From: Roseibacillus sp.
GTDB taxonomy: Bacteria > Verrucomicrobiota > Verrucomicrobiae > Verrucomicrobiales > Akkermansiaceae
Direction: 5' to 3'
DNA: 11,257 bases
Assembly (NCBI GenBank): GCA_002723015.1
Contig: PBNG01000073.1
Location: 44,966-56,222 of the forward strand
The position numbers and the translations under genes are program-made. Shown in pieces: positions 1 through 6,503 of the stretch. The number at the start of each line of letters is the position of its first letter. The first letter of the stretch is position 1. A model generated the notes under the pieces. That model saw only the letters and a program-made list of their open reading frames with translations, was not told where the DNA came from and made no database searches.

Positions 1-221
1 AGGTCCCTGATGACGTTGTGCCCCGGCCTGAGCCACAGGTGATAGGTATTGCCGAGGATAATCTCTGACCCGAGAAGCTTGAGCTCGTCGGGATGCAGGG
101 TTTTCACGGATCCCTGAGTGCCGACGGGCATGAAGATGGGAGTCTCAATAGGGCCATGAGCTGTGGTGAGACGGCCGCATCGGGCCTTTGAGAAAGAGTC
201 GGTTGCTAGAAGCTCAAACAC
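1..221 (-). CDS. tgt: Queuine/preQ1 tRNA-ribosyltransferase, N-terminal part (runs off left edge)
   Basis: Tgt exchanges guanine 34 of GUN-anticodon tRNAs (Asp, Asn, His, Tyr) for preQ1 in the cytoplasm, the entry step for queuosine in tRNA. The minus strand encodes about 73 N-terminal residues that follow the family closely: [17 protein letters not shown], then the [17 protein letters not shown] segment, then [18 protein letters not shown]. The catalytic aspartates lie beyond the window edge and cannot be checked. The start is uncertain. GTG at 221 is the only usual start codon after an in-frame TAA (236-234), but it has no Shine-Dalgarno site close by. A CTG at 233 lies nine bases after an AGGA. 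An ATG at 240 is in another frame and closes after eight codons. The gene diverges from the methyltransferase at 348. The family call is firm; the exact start is not. Confidence 0.93.
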   Translation of the reverse strand, partial: MFELLATDSFSKARCGRLTTAHGPIETPIFMPVGTQGSVKTLHPDELKLLGSEIILGNTYHLWLRPGHNVIRD

Positions 222-347
222 TGTCGGGTTCAGTTAGCATGTTCCTGAGGAGAGACCACGCACGAAAAATTAATGATGGTGGGGTCTTATCGGCCAGTAT
301 GGAAAGTTCCTGATGGTCCCAGCAATCGTTTTACCCTTGGATGAGGC

Positions 348-1142
348 GTGGATCGTCAATACTGGGACTCTCTGGCTGACCATTATCAGGATGACCTGTT
401 AGAAATCTCCCGGGAAGACCGTTCTGGGGTTCTGACTAAGGAGTTGAAGGTCCTGGGAGGGGAGGGTATTCGCGTTGCTGACCTTGGATGTGGGCCGGGG
501 AGTCTGCTTCCGTTTCTGGTCGCAAATTTTGGGGAGGTAATTGCAGTTGACTATGCTGAAAAGTTGCTGGGTCAGGCCCGGCAGCGTTGCCGGAGCAGGA
601 AGGTCAGGTTTGTCCGCCGGGACCTGAGCCGGGGTCAGCCCTTGTCGTTTAAGGTTGAGGTAGTCTGCTGCATAAATGCCCTTATTGACCCAGATCGTGA
701 CAAGCGACGAGGGATGTTAAGGTCCTTGCGCTCGGCGATGAGCAAAAAGGGGCTTGCGGTTATCGTGGTGCCAGCCCTTGAGTCTGTCTTTCAGGTTTAT
801 CATACCCTCCGGATGATAAGGGAACGAGAGGGAGCTCCAGATGGGATTGATTCCAAAGAAGCCGAGCTGATGATGGGGGAAGAGGTCGATTCATTTCCGA
901 GTGGGATTATCCAAGTGGGGGGTACAGCCACCAAGTATTGGATGCGGGAAGAGTTGATATCGACTCTGATGAAGCTGGATCTCAAGGTCCGCAGGGTGCG
1001 CAAAGTGGAATATCCATGGACCGAGGAAATCGAGAATCCTCCGGAGTGGCTGGACGGGGTGGGGCCATGGGACTGGTTGGTGATTTGTGGAGGAGATGAC
1101 CATGGTTTGCAGGCGGTTGACTTGGCGGCGAAAGAAACTTGA
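348..1142 (+). CDS. Class I SAM-dependent methyltransferase, substrate unknown
   Basis: This 264-residue protein has the Rossmann methyltransferase fold. Motif I is VADLGCGPGSL at residues 43-53, which binds S-adenosylmethionine. The acidic end of strand 2 is IAVDYA near 65-70, and a RDL follows at 91-93. The strand-4 region is near 103-114 and a hydrophobic strand (GLAVIVVPALES) is at 135-146. The N-terminus, YWDSLADHYQDD, resembles UbiE-like or general Methyltransf_11/25 proteins. The C-terminal third is Trp-rich (WLDGVGPWDWLV) and gives no family-specific clue. The start is GTG at 348: TGA lies directly upstream in frame at 342-344, so no longer protein is possible. The purine-rich GGATGAGG just before it serves poorly as a ribosome site because it is so close. 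No partner gene suggests a substrate; the next downstream reading frame is the broken gene at 1181. The class is sure and the function unassigned. Confidence 0.85.
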   Translation: MDRQYWDSLADHYQDDLLEISREDRSGVLTKELKVLGGEGIRVADLGCGPGSLLPFLVANFGEVIAVDYAEKLLGQARQRCRSRKVRFVRRDLSRGQPLSFKVEVVCCINALIDPDRDKRRGMLRSLRSAMSKKGLAVIVVPALESVFQVYHTLRMIREREGAPDGIDSKEAELMMGEEVDSFPSGIIQVGGTATKYWMREELISTLMKLDLKVRRVRKVEYPWTEEIENPPEWLDGVGPWDWLVICGGDDHGLQAVDLAAKET

Positions 1143-1180
1143 ATGAAATGGTGTGAATCTTTCTGATAGTAGTGATCTTC

Positions 1181-1661
1181 ATGGAGAGTATTTCCCTGGC
1201 ATCCGGCAAGGAAATGGAGGGGGCCAAGGCAGATTTTACATGGTAGGACAAGTTGCTGAATGAGGTCTATTAGGGCCTGAGGAAGACTTTTCCGAAGGAT
1301 CTTGAATTTCAGTCTCAAGGTCGCAAGGGAACCCTTCTTTCATGCCGAGGCCTGTGATGGGCAGGCTGATGAGAACGGTCTAATGGCGCGATTCTCGGTC
1401 AAGTATTCACCTGACGAGGCGCCGGCTGGGCTGACTTTCCTGAATAACTATCGGTAGGATGGGCGATTTGAGGCCATCGGGTAGAACACACGGTTCTTGC
1501 CCGGGTCCCGTGCTTATTTTGAAGGGCGCTAGCTCCGTGTGTGGACGCTCAAACCCAAGGATATCAAGGAATTGCTCAAAGGGAGCCCCGGAGCCAAACC
1601 CCTTGAGAATAGGGGCCGACGGGGCCTCTGGTCGCCGTCCGGGGCTAAGAAGAAGGGATAA
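1181..1661 (+). pseudogene. Broken protein-coding gene with five in-frame TAG codons and one frame change; family not recognised
   Basis: No intact gene spans 1143-1702, yet the sequence reads like protein. From ATG 1181 one frame gives ISLASGKEMEGAKADFTW, TAG (1244), DKLLNEVY, TAG (1271), GLRKTFPKDLEF. The frame then moves by one base somewhere in 1281-1355. The second frame gives HAEACDGQADENGL (to 1382), ARFSVKYSPDEAPAGLTF, TAG (1455), DGRFEAIG, TAG (1482), NTRFLPGSRAYFEGR, TAG (1530), LRVWTLKPKDIKELL, and a basic tail ending in KKKG and TAA at 1659. Joined, this is about 160 residues. All five internal stops are TAG, as C-to-T change of CAG (Gln) would produce. The final TAA overlaps an ATG at 1661 (TAATG) that is in frame with purH. 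I do not recognise the family. The likeliest reading is a decayed gene. Sequencing error or programmed recoding is less likely, since other genes here end in TAG. Confidence 0.6.
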
Positions 1662-1702
1662 TGCGCTTGCGGTCTCGGAGGTGGAGAGCTACGCACCGGC
1701 TA

Positions 1703-3247
1703 ATGGCAATTCAGCGTGCGCTCTTATCGGTGTCAGACAAGGCAGGGTTGGAAGACTTTGCGCGAGCACTTCACGAGGAGTTCGGGGTAGAGCTCCTATC
1801 CACCGGGGGAACAGCCAAGGCCCTGCGCGAGGCCGGATTGCCGGTGATTGATGTTTCGGATTACACTCAGGCACCTGAGCTCTTTGAGGGAAGGGTTAAG
1901 ACTCTGCACCCGAAGGTGCATGGTGGACTTCTTCACAAGAGAGATTCCGAGGAGCACAGGCGCCAGGCAGTGGAAAATGACATTGATCCTATCGACCTCG
2001 TGGTGGTGAACCTCTATCCGTTTGAGGAAACGGTTGCAAAAGAGGGTGTGACTGTCGGCGAGGCAATTGAAAATATCGATATTGGAGGTCCATCAATGCT
2101 TCGGAGTGCTGCTAAGAACTCTGCCTCGGTGACGGTCGTGACCGATCCCGACGACTATGACGCAGTCCTTGAGGAGATGCGTGGCCATGATGGTGACACC
2201 AGCCTCCGGTTGCGGGAGGAGATGGCCGTAAAGGTTTTCAAACGTACTTCAGATTACGATACCGCAATTGCCAACTATCTAGGAAAGTGTGATGAGAGTA
2301 CAGCTGCTTGTTTCTCGACCACAATCCCCCTGGAGCGGGAGTTGCGGTATGGAGATAACCCGCATCAGAAGGCTCGTCTGTATGGCTCTTTCAGTGAGCA
2401 TTTCAGCAAACTACAGGGGAAGGAGCTCAGTTACACTAATGTCCTCGATATTGAAGCTGCGGCCGATCTCATCATGGACTTCAGCAGGCCTACCGTAGCC
2501 ATTCTCAAGCACACCAATCCCTGTGGGGTGGGACAGGACGACGAGGATCTGAGGGTTGCCTGGCAAAAAGCTTTTGAAACCGATAGGCAGGCTCCCTTTG
2601 GTGGCGTGATTGTGTGTAACCGACCTCTGACCGAGAGTCTGGCACGGGTGATCAGTGAGATTTTCACCGATGTTATTATTGCCCCTGATTTTGAGTCGGA
2701 GGCGCGTGCAATTCTGCAGAAGAAGAAAAATCTGCGGCTCATGAAGATCAATGAATCCTACAAGCAGGCCAAAAAGGATCCTCTTATTCGCTCCGCACCC
2801 GGTGGCTTGATGGTGATGGACCGGGATCATACCACCATGGGTCTTGATAATATGGAAGGGAAGGTGGTAACTGATCGCCCGCCGACCAAGGAGGAAATAC
2901 AGGCGATGCGTTTTGGGTGGAGAGTGGTGAAGCATGTTAAGTCCAACGCGATTGTTTTTGCGAACACAGACAGCACGATCGGAATCGGTGCCGGCCAGAT
3001 GAGCCGGATCGACTCCTCCCGTATCGCAGTATGGAAAGCCGAGGAGTCTGGACTGTCGCTGAAGGGAAGCGTGATTGCCTCTGATGCAATGTTTCCCTTT
3101 GCGGATGGGCTTGAAGCCGCAATCGAGGCGGGGGCAACCGCCTGTATCCAGCCGGGAGGCTCCATGAGGGACGAGGAGGTGATTGCCGCCGCCAATGAAG
3201 CGGGACTCTCAATGGTCTTTACCGGGCATCGCCACTTCCGTCACTGA
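1703..3247 (+). CDS. purH: Bifunctional AICAR transformylase / IMP cyclohydrolase
   Basis: PurH carries out the last two steps of de novo purine synthesis: it formylates AICAR from 10-formyl-THF and closes the ring to IMP. From ATG 1703 the protein has 514 residues, a normal length. The IMP cyclohydrolase (MGS-like) domain occupies about 1-195, with RALLSVSDKAG, STGGTAKAL (33-41), EGRVKTLHPKVHGG and DIGGPSMLRSAAKN. The transformylase domain follows, with LRYGDNPHQKA, AILKHTNPCGVG carrying the catalytic Lys269-His270 pair, QAPFGG, SNAIVFA and a C-terminal FTGHRHFRH. All signature motifs are intact. An in-frame ATG at 1661 would add 14 basic residues. It has an AAGGG just upstream and overlaps the stop of the broken gene. 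ATG 1703 fits the family better but its nearest GA-rich tract (1677-1688) is about 14 bases away. The function is certain; the start is open between the two. Confidence 0.97.
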   Translation: MAIQRALLSVSDKAGLEDFARALHEEFGVELLSTGGTAKALREAGLPVIDVSDYTQAPELFEGRVKTLHPKVHGGLLHKRDSEEHRRQAVENDIDPIDLVVVNLYPFEETVAKEGVTVGEAIENIDIGGPSMLRSAAKNSASVTVVTDPDDYDAVLEEMRGHDGDTSLRLREEMAVKVFKRTSDYDTAIANYLGKCDESTAACFSTTIPLERELRYGDNPHQKARLYGSFSEHFSKLQGKELSYTNVLDIEAAADLIMDFSRPTVAILKHTNPCGVGQDDEDLRVAWQKAFETDRQAPFGGVIVCNRPLTESLARVISEIFTDVIIAPDFESEARAILQKKKNLRLMKINESYKQAKKDPLIRSAPGGLMVMDRDHTTMGLDNMEGKVVTDRPPTKEEIQAMRFGWRVVKHVKSNAIVFANTDSTIGIGAGQMSRIDSSRIAVWKAEESGLSLKGSVIASDAMFPFADGLEAAIEAGATACIQPGGSMRDEEVIAAANEAGLSMVFTGHRHFRH

Positions 3248-3298
3248 GCCAAGGCGCCGGGTCCTATCGGTGAGAGAGGTTCCAGATCTGCTCATAAA

Positions 3299-4045
3299 AT
3301 GCTGAAGTTAGGAGTTAATATTGATCATGTAGCTACCCTCCGGCAGGCCCGCTATGCCACTATGCTGAAATCCAAGAATGCCGAGCCTGACATTGTGACA
3401 TCGGCTCTGGCAGCCAGAGATGGAGGGGCAAATTCGATAACGATGCATGTCAGGGGAGATCGGAGGCATGTGCAGGAGGAAGATGTTGTCCGTGTAAAGG
3501 AATCCTGTGACCTCCCTATTAATTTTGAAATGGCCAGTACGGCCGAGATGATCGCGATGGCTGGCAGGCTGCGCCCGGATTTTGTGTGCCTCGTTCCGGA
3601 GAATCGGAAGGAGATTACTACCGAGGGCGGCCTTGATGTATCCGGGCAGAGGGAAAGTCTGCGGACAACGGTGGGATCCCTGCAGAATACAGGATGCAAG
3701 GTGAGTATGTTCATTGACCCGGAGGAAGGGCAGGTCGTAGCGTCTCGGGAGGTCGGGGCCGACATGGTAGAGCTCCACACAGGATGCTTTGCAAATTCAG
3801 AAGGACCAGCAAGGGAGAGGGAGATCGCAAGGCTGAGCGCAGCTGCGCGGATGGGGAGTGAACTGGGCCTGAGTGTCAATGCGGGACACGGTATCAACTA
3901 TGCGAATATTGAGGAGTTGTTCGATGTTCCGAATCTGGAGGAACTCAACATCGGGCACAGTATTGTATCGAGGGCAGTATTGACGGGGATGGAGCAGGCA
4001 GTGAGGGAAATGGCCAAGATGATGGCTAACTATCCGGGGAGGTGA
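3299..4045 (+). CDS. pdxJ: Pyridoxine 5'-phosphate synthase
   Basis: PdxJ condenses 1-deoxy-D-xylulose 5-phosphate with 3-amino-2-oxopropyl phosphate to give pyridoxine 5'-phosphate, the ring-closing step of the DXP-dependent vitamin B6 pathway. The 248-residue protein has the expected TIM-barrel motifs in order: LGVNIDHVATLRQAR (4-18), ITMHVRGDRRH with His50, INFEMA with Glu77, CLVPENRKEITTEGGLDV, FIDP, ELHTGCFAN, VNAGHGINY with His197, and EELNIGHSIVSRAV. His50, Glu77 and His197 match the catalytic His/Glu/His of the E. coli enzyme. The start, ATG 3299, puts LGVNIDH at the usual distance from the N-terminus, but no Shine-Dalgarno lies within 15 bases; a GAGAGAGG is about 21 bases upstream. 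It follows purH by 51 bases and its TGA overlaps the acpS start, so the two are probably co-translated. The pdxJ-acpS pair is also known in proteobacteria. Confidence 0.97.
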   Translation: MLKLGVNIDHVATLRQARYATMLKSKNAEPDIVTSALAARDGGANSITMHVRGDRRHVQEEDVVRVKESCDLPINFEMASTAEMIAMAGRLRPDFVCLVPENRKEITTEGGLDVSGQRESLRTTVGSLQNTGCKVSMFIDPEEGQVVASREVGADMVELHTGCFANSEGPAREREIARLSAAARMGSELGLSVNAGHGINYANIEELFDVPNLEELNIGHSIVSRAVLTGMEQAVREMAKMMANYPGR

Positions 4046-4431
4046 TGAGAATCTTCGGAATTGGTATCGACGTCATTGAAATTGAGCGTGTCGAAGGGGC
4101 GATCGAGTCCTTCGGTGAGCGTTTTCTTGACCGGATCTTTACGAATGAGGAACAGCAATACTGTCTGAAACAAAAGCGTCCAGCCGTTCACCTTGCTGCT
4201 CGCTGGTCAGCAAAGGAAGCCACATCCAAGGCTCTCGGAACCGGCATTGGAACGGTGCTTTCGTGGAAGGATATGGAGGTCGTCCGCCGGCAAACAGGTG
4301 AGCCGGAGATGATTCTGAAGGGCGATGGCCTCGTCTTTTCCCGGCAGCAGGGGATCGATCAGATCAAGATCAGTCTTACCCACGCCCAGAATTACGCGGC
4401 GGCGAATGCAGTTGCGATCAGCAACTCTTGA
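4045..4431 (+). CDS. acpS: Holo-[acyl-carrier-protein] synthase
   Basis: AcpS moves 4'-phosphopantetheine from CoA to a serine of acyl carrier protein, activating it for fatty-acid synthesis. The 128-residue protein has the family's usual length. GIGIDVIEIERV at the N-terminus holds the metal ligand Asp9, FTNEEQQYC follows at 32-40, and HLAARWSAKEATSKALGTG (49-67) holds the second ligand, Glu58. The C-terminal strand, ISLTHAQNYAAANAVA, is also typical. I chose ATG 4045, whose first base is the last base of the pdxJ stop (TGATG). A GTG at 4042 in the same frame would add one residue. A strong GGGGAGG at 4036-4042 lies inside the end of pdxJ, which points to translational coupling. The gene ends 25 bases from the convergent agmatinase gene, with no hairpin terminator visible in the gap. 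Confidence 0.95.
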   Translation: MRIFGIGIDVIEIERVEGAIESFGERFLDRIFTNEEQQYCLKQKRPAVHLAARWSAKEATSKALGTGIGTVLSWKDMEVVRRQTGEPEMILKGDGLVFSRQQGIDQIKISLTHAQNYAAANAVAISNS

Positions 4432-4456
4432 GAACAGGAAAGGCGTCGATTCGGGT

Positions 4457-5317
4457 TTATGGCAGGGAGGGAAGCGAGAGCAGGATTTCCCGGACAACTT
4501 TGGCAGCCAGTATCGATGAGCATCCGGAGGGATCAAGTTCGGGAGCTAGTTCCACCACATCGCATGCAACGACCCTCTGCCACGGCACTGCTGCCAGCAA
4601 TTCTCCCAGATTTTTCCAGTCGATACCTCCGGGTTCCGGTGTTCCTGTTCCCGGTAAATAAGCAGGATCGAGCAGGTCAAGATCGAGAGTGACATAAATG
4701 GGAGCAGCCTCGTCGTCAGTGAGTGCACGCCTTAGCGATGCTGCATCCGGCGGGATAAGGCATCCTGACCTCCGTAGATCCTCGAACTCGGAGAGGCTCC
4801 CTGAACGCACACCACATTGAAAGATACGCGAGCTAGGGATCATTTCCCTGATGCGCCGCATGCAACAGGCATGGCTCCATTTTGTGTCAGTCCATTCTTC
4901 CCTCAGATCTGCGTGAGCATCGAGCTGGACAACCATCAGGTTCGGATGGGTCTCGAGTGCCGCGGCGACCGCGCCAGGGGTGAAGGAGTGTTCACCTCCG
5001 AGCAAAAGAGGCGTCAGATTCCGCGAAAGAAGGTTGCGGCATGCTTCCGTGACGAGGGTGTTGACTCGCTCGGCATCTTTCGTGTGCAGACTGAGATTTC
5101 CGAGGTCAGCGAAGGGGCTCGAGGTCAGGTCCCTGTCAAGGGAGGGCGAGTAGGTTTCAAGGCCATTGGATACCTGCCGGATAGCATCGGGTCCCAGGGC
5201 GGCGCCCTTCCTGAAAGAGGCGGTTTGATCGAACGGAATGCCGAGAAGAGCGGGCCTGCCCGTAACAGGTTCGGCGGCGGCTTCCATGTAGGGAATGTCT
5301 GGAGGAGAACTGTTCAC
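4457..5317 (-). CDS. speB: Agmatinase-family ureohydrolase (putrescine supply)
   Basis: Agmatinase hydrolyses agmatine to putrescine and urea using a binuclear manganese centre. The 286-residue protein carries the full ureohydrolase signature: GGEHS with His110, LDAHADLR with Asp133, His135 and Asp137, SHACCMRR at 148-155, and TLDLDLLDPAYLPGTGTPEPGG with Asp212 and Asp214. All six metal ligands are present. The start is GTG 5317-5315, which overlaps the nspC stop by four bases (GTGA), the third gene of a tight minus-strand operon. An internal ATG at residue 11 is an alternative but has no ribosome site either. Arginase and formiminoglutamase share the fold, and the motifs alone do not separate them. 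Its place behind the two carboxyspermidine genes argues for agmatinase. No arginine decarboxylase is in the window, so the source of agmatine must be elsewhere. Confidence 0.88.
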   Translation of the reverse strand: MNSSPPDIPYMEAAAEPVTGRPALLGIPFDQTASFRKGAALGPDAIRQVSNGLETYSPSLDRDLTSSPFADLGNLSLHTKDAERVNTLVTEACRNLLSRNLTPLLLGGEHSFTPGAVAAALETHPNLMVVQLDAHADLREEWTDTKWSHACCMRRIREMIPSSRIFQCGVRSGSLSEFEDLRRSGCLIPPDAASLRRALTDDEAAPIYVTLDLDLLDPAYLPGTGTPEPGGIDWKNLGELLAAVPWQRVVACDVVELAPELDPSGCSSILAAKVVREILLSLPSLP

Positions 5318-6462
5318 ATCAGTCGCCGTTTGAAATCCTCGTAATCGAACGAGCGGATTGTTTCCTCCCTTCCATCCTCATGTAGCAACATGATGGAGGG
5401 GTGCCGGATTCCGTTGAAGAAGGTGGTCTTGACCATTGTGTATTGTGCCATGTCCTGAAAGACAACCCGGTCTCCGACTCGTAGGGGCCGATGGAAATGG
5501 TAGGATCCGATCACATCTCCGGCGAGACAGGTAGACCCTCCCAGAGAGTAACGATATGGCCCTTCCTCAAGACATGGGATCTCATCAAGTGTGAGGCCGG
5601 GGCGGTAGGGCATTTCGAGGACGTCGGGCATATGAGCGGTTGCGGAGACGTCCAAGATCGCAATGGTCTTTGCCCCATTCTGGAATATGTCGAGAACTGT
5701 GGAGTGAAGGGTGCCGGAATCAAGGACGGCAGCCTCACCCGGTTCAAGCCACACTTCCTCCAGATTGTAGTCTTTCCGGCATTGCTGAATCAGCGAGGAA
5801 AGCAGACTCTGGTCATAATCCCCACGCGTCAGGGCGTGGCCGCCGCCCATGTTGAGCCAACGGATGTCTGGATGGCGAAGGAGGTTGCCAAAGTGAAAGT
5901 CGAGGGCTTGAAGATTCATGGCAAGAGCATCGCTGTTCTGGTCGCATAGCGAGTGGAAATGAAATCCGCTGATCCCTTCCAGATCCGAAATTTCCAAGGT
6001 TCCGGGCGGAGTGCCGAGCCGGGATCCCGGGCGGCAGGGATCATAGACAGGGGGTGCTCCAGTCGAGCATTGCGGATTAAGGCGTAGACCGTAGAAGATC
6101 TCACCCCTGTGGTATCGAGGATGATCGAGAGCGTATTTACGCCAACGATTCCAGTGAGTGAAGGAATTGAATGTAAGATGAGAGCTCAGATCGAATAGAT
6201 CAATATCGTCATCAGAATAGACAGGGCCACAGGTGAGGACCGTTGCCCCGAAAAATTCCCGAGCGAGTCTGGCTTCCCAGAGGCCTGATGCGGAGCATCC
6301 ATCGAGATGGTCGCGAAGAAGGTGGAATGCTCCCGGAAGAGCGAAGGCTTTCAGGGCCTGAACTATTCTGCAGCCCGTTTGCTTGCTGATGCCGGCAAGG
6401 ACTTCGCAGTTCTTCCTGATGACTGCGAGGTCAATTAGGTAAGCCGGGGTGGGCAATCTCAA
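5314..6462 (-). CDS. nspC: Carboxynorspermidine/carboxyspermidine decarboxylase
   Basis: NspC is a PLP-dependent, alanine-racemase-fold decarboxylase that turns carboxyspermidine (or carboxynorspermidine) into spermidine (or norspermidine). The 382-residue protein matches the family throughout. LPTPAYLID opens it, and ALKAF holds the Schiff-base Lys38. YDPCRPGSRLG (140-150) is an NspC hallmark, and GFHFHSLCDQN carries the PLP-stacking histidine. NMGGGHALTRGDYD (204-217) and LEPGEA (239-244) bind the PLP phosphate side. GGSTCLAGDVIGSY (308-321) supplies the active-site Cys312 and Asp315 from the partner subunit. The start is awkward. In-frame TAA lies at 6486, and only TTG codons (6462, 6456) precede LPTP; no Shine-Dalgarno is visible. 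An ATG at 6484 is out of frame. It lies 41 bases after the dehydrogenase gene and overlaps the agmatinase gene by four bases. Confidence 0.93.
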   Translation of the reverse strand: MRLPTPAYLIDLAVIRKNCEVLAGISKQTGCRIVQALKAFALPGAFHLLRDHLDGCSASGLWEARLAREFFGATVLTCGPVYSDDDIDLFDLSSHLTFNSFTHWNRWRKYALDHPRYHRGEIFYGLRLNPQCSTGAPPVYDPCRPGSRLGTPPGTLEISDLEGISGFHFHSLCDQNSDALAMNLQALDFHFGNLLRHPDIRWLNMGGGHALTRGDYDQSLLSSLIQQCRKDYNLEEVWLEPGEAAVLDSGTLHSTVLDIFQNGAKTIAILDVSATAHMPDVLEMPYRPGLTLDEIPCLEEGPYRYSLGGSTCLAGDVIGSYHFHRPLRVGDRVVFQDMAQYTMVKTTFFNGIRHPSIMLLHEDGREETIRSFDYEDFKRRLM

Positions 6463-6503
6463 GGGTAAGGTGTGGGTTATGCATTAGTGGTGAGCGACTT
6501 TGA

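Noticed and set aside
800..1318. Minus-strand open frame of 172 residues opposite the methyltransferase
   Set aside because: It lies antisense to a real gene, is rich in Ser/Pro/His as shadow frames often are, and matches no family.
1181..1661. Genome-wide TAG reassignment (TAG read as Gln or pyrrolysine)
   Set aside because: The YlbF-like gene stops at tandem TAG TAG and the RRM gene at TAG, so TAG works as a stop here. The region also needs a frame change. Decay explains both at lower cost.
1459..1851. Open frame of 130 residues on the plus strand across the gap and the purH start
   Set aside because: Its sequence is Arg/Gly/Ala-rich without domain character and it overlaps the well-supported PurH N-terminus; the neighbouring frame gives the protein-like reading.
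4432..4456. Bidirectional terminator between convergent acpS and agmatinase genes
   Set aside because: The 25-base gap has no stem-loop that I can see.
4428..5344. Plus-strand frames opposite the agmatinase gene
   Set aside because: They are antisense to a gene with all metal-binding motifs and show no recognisable domains.
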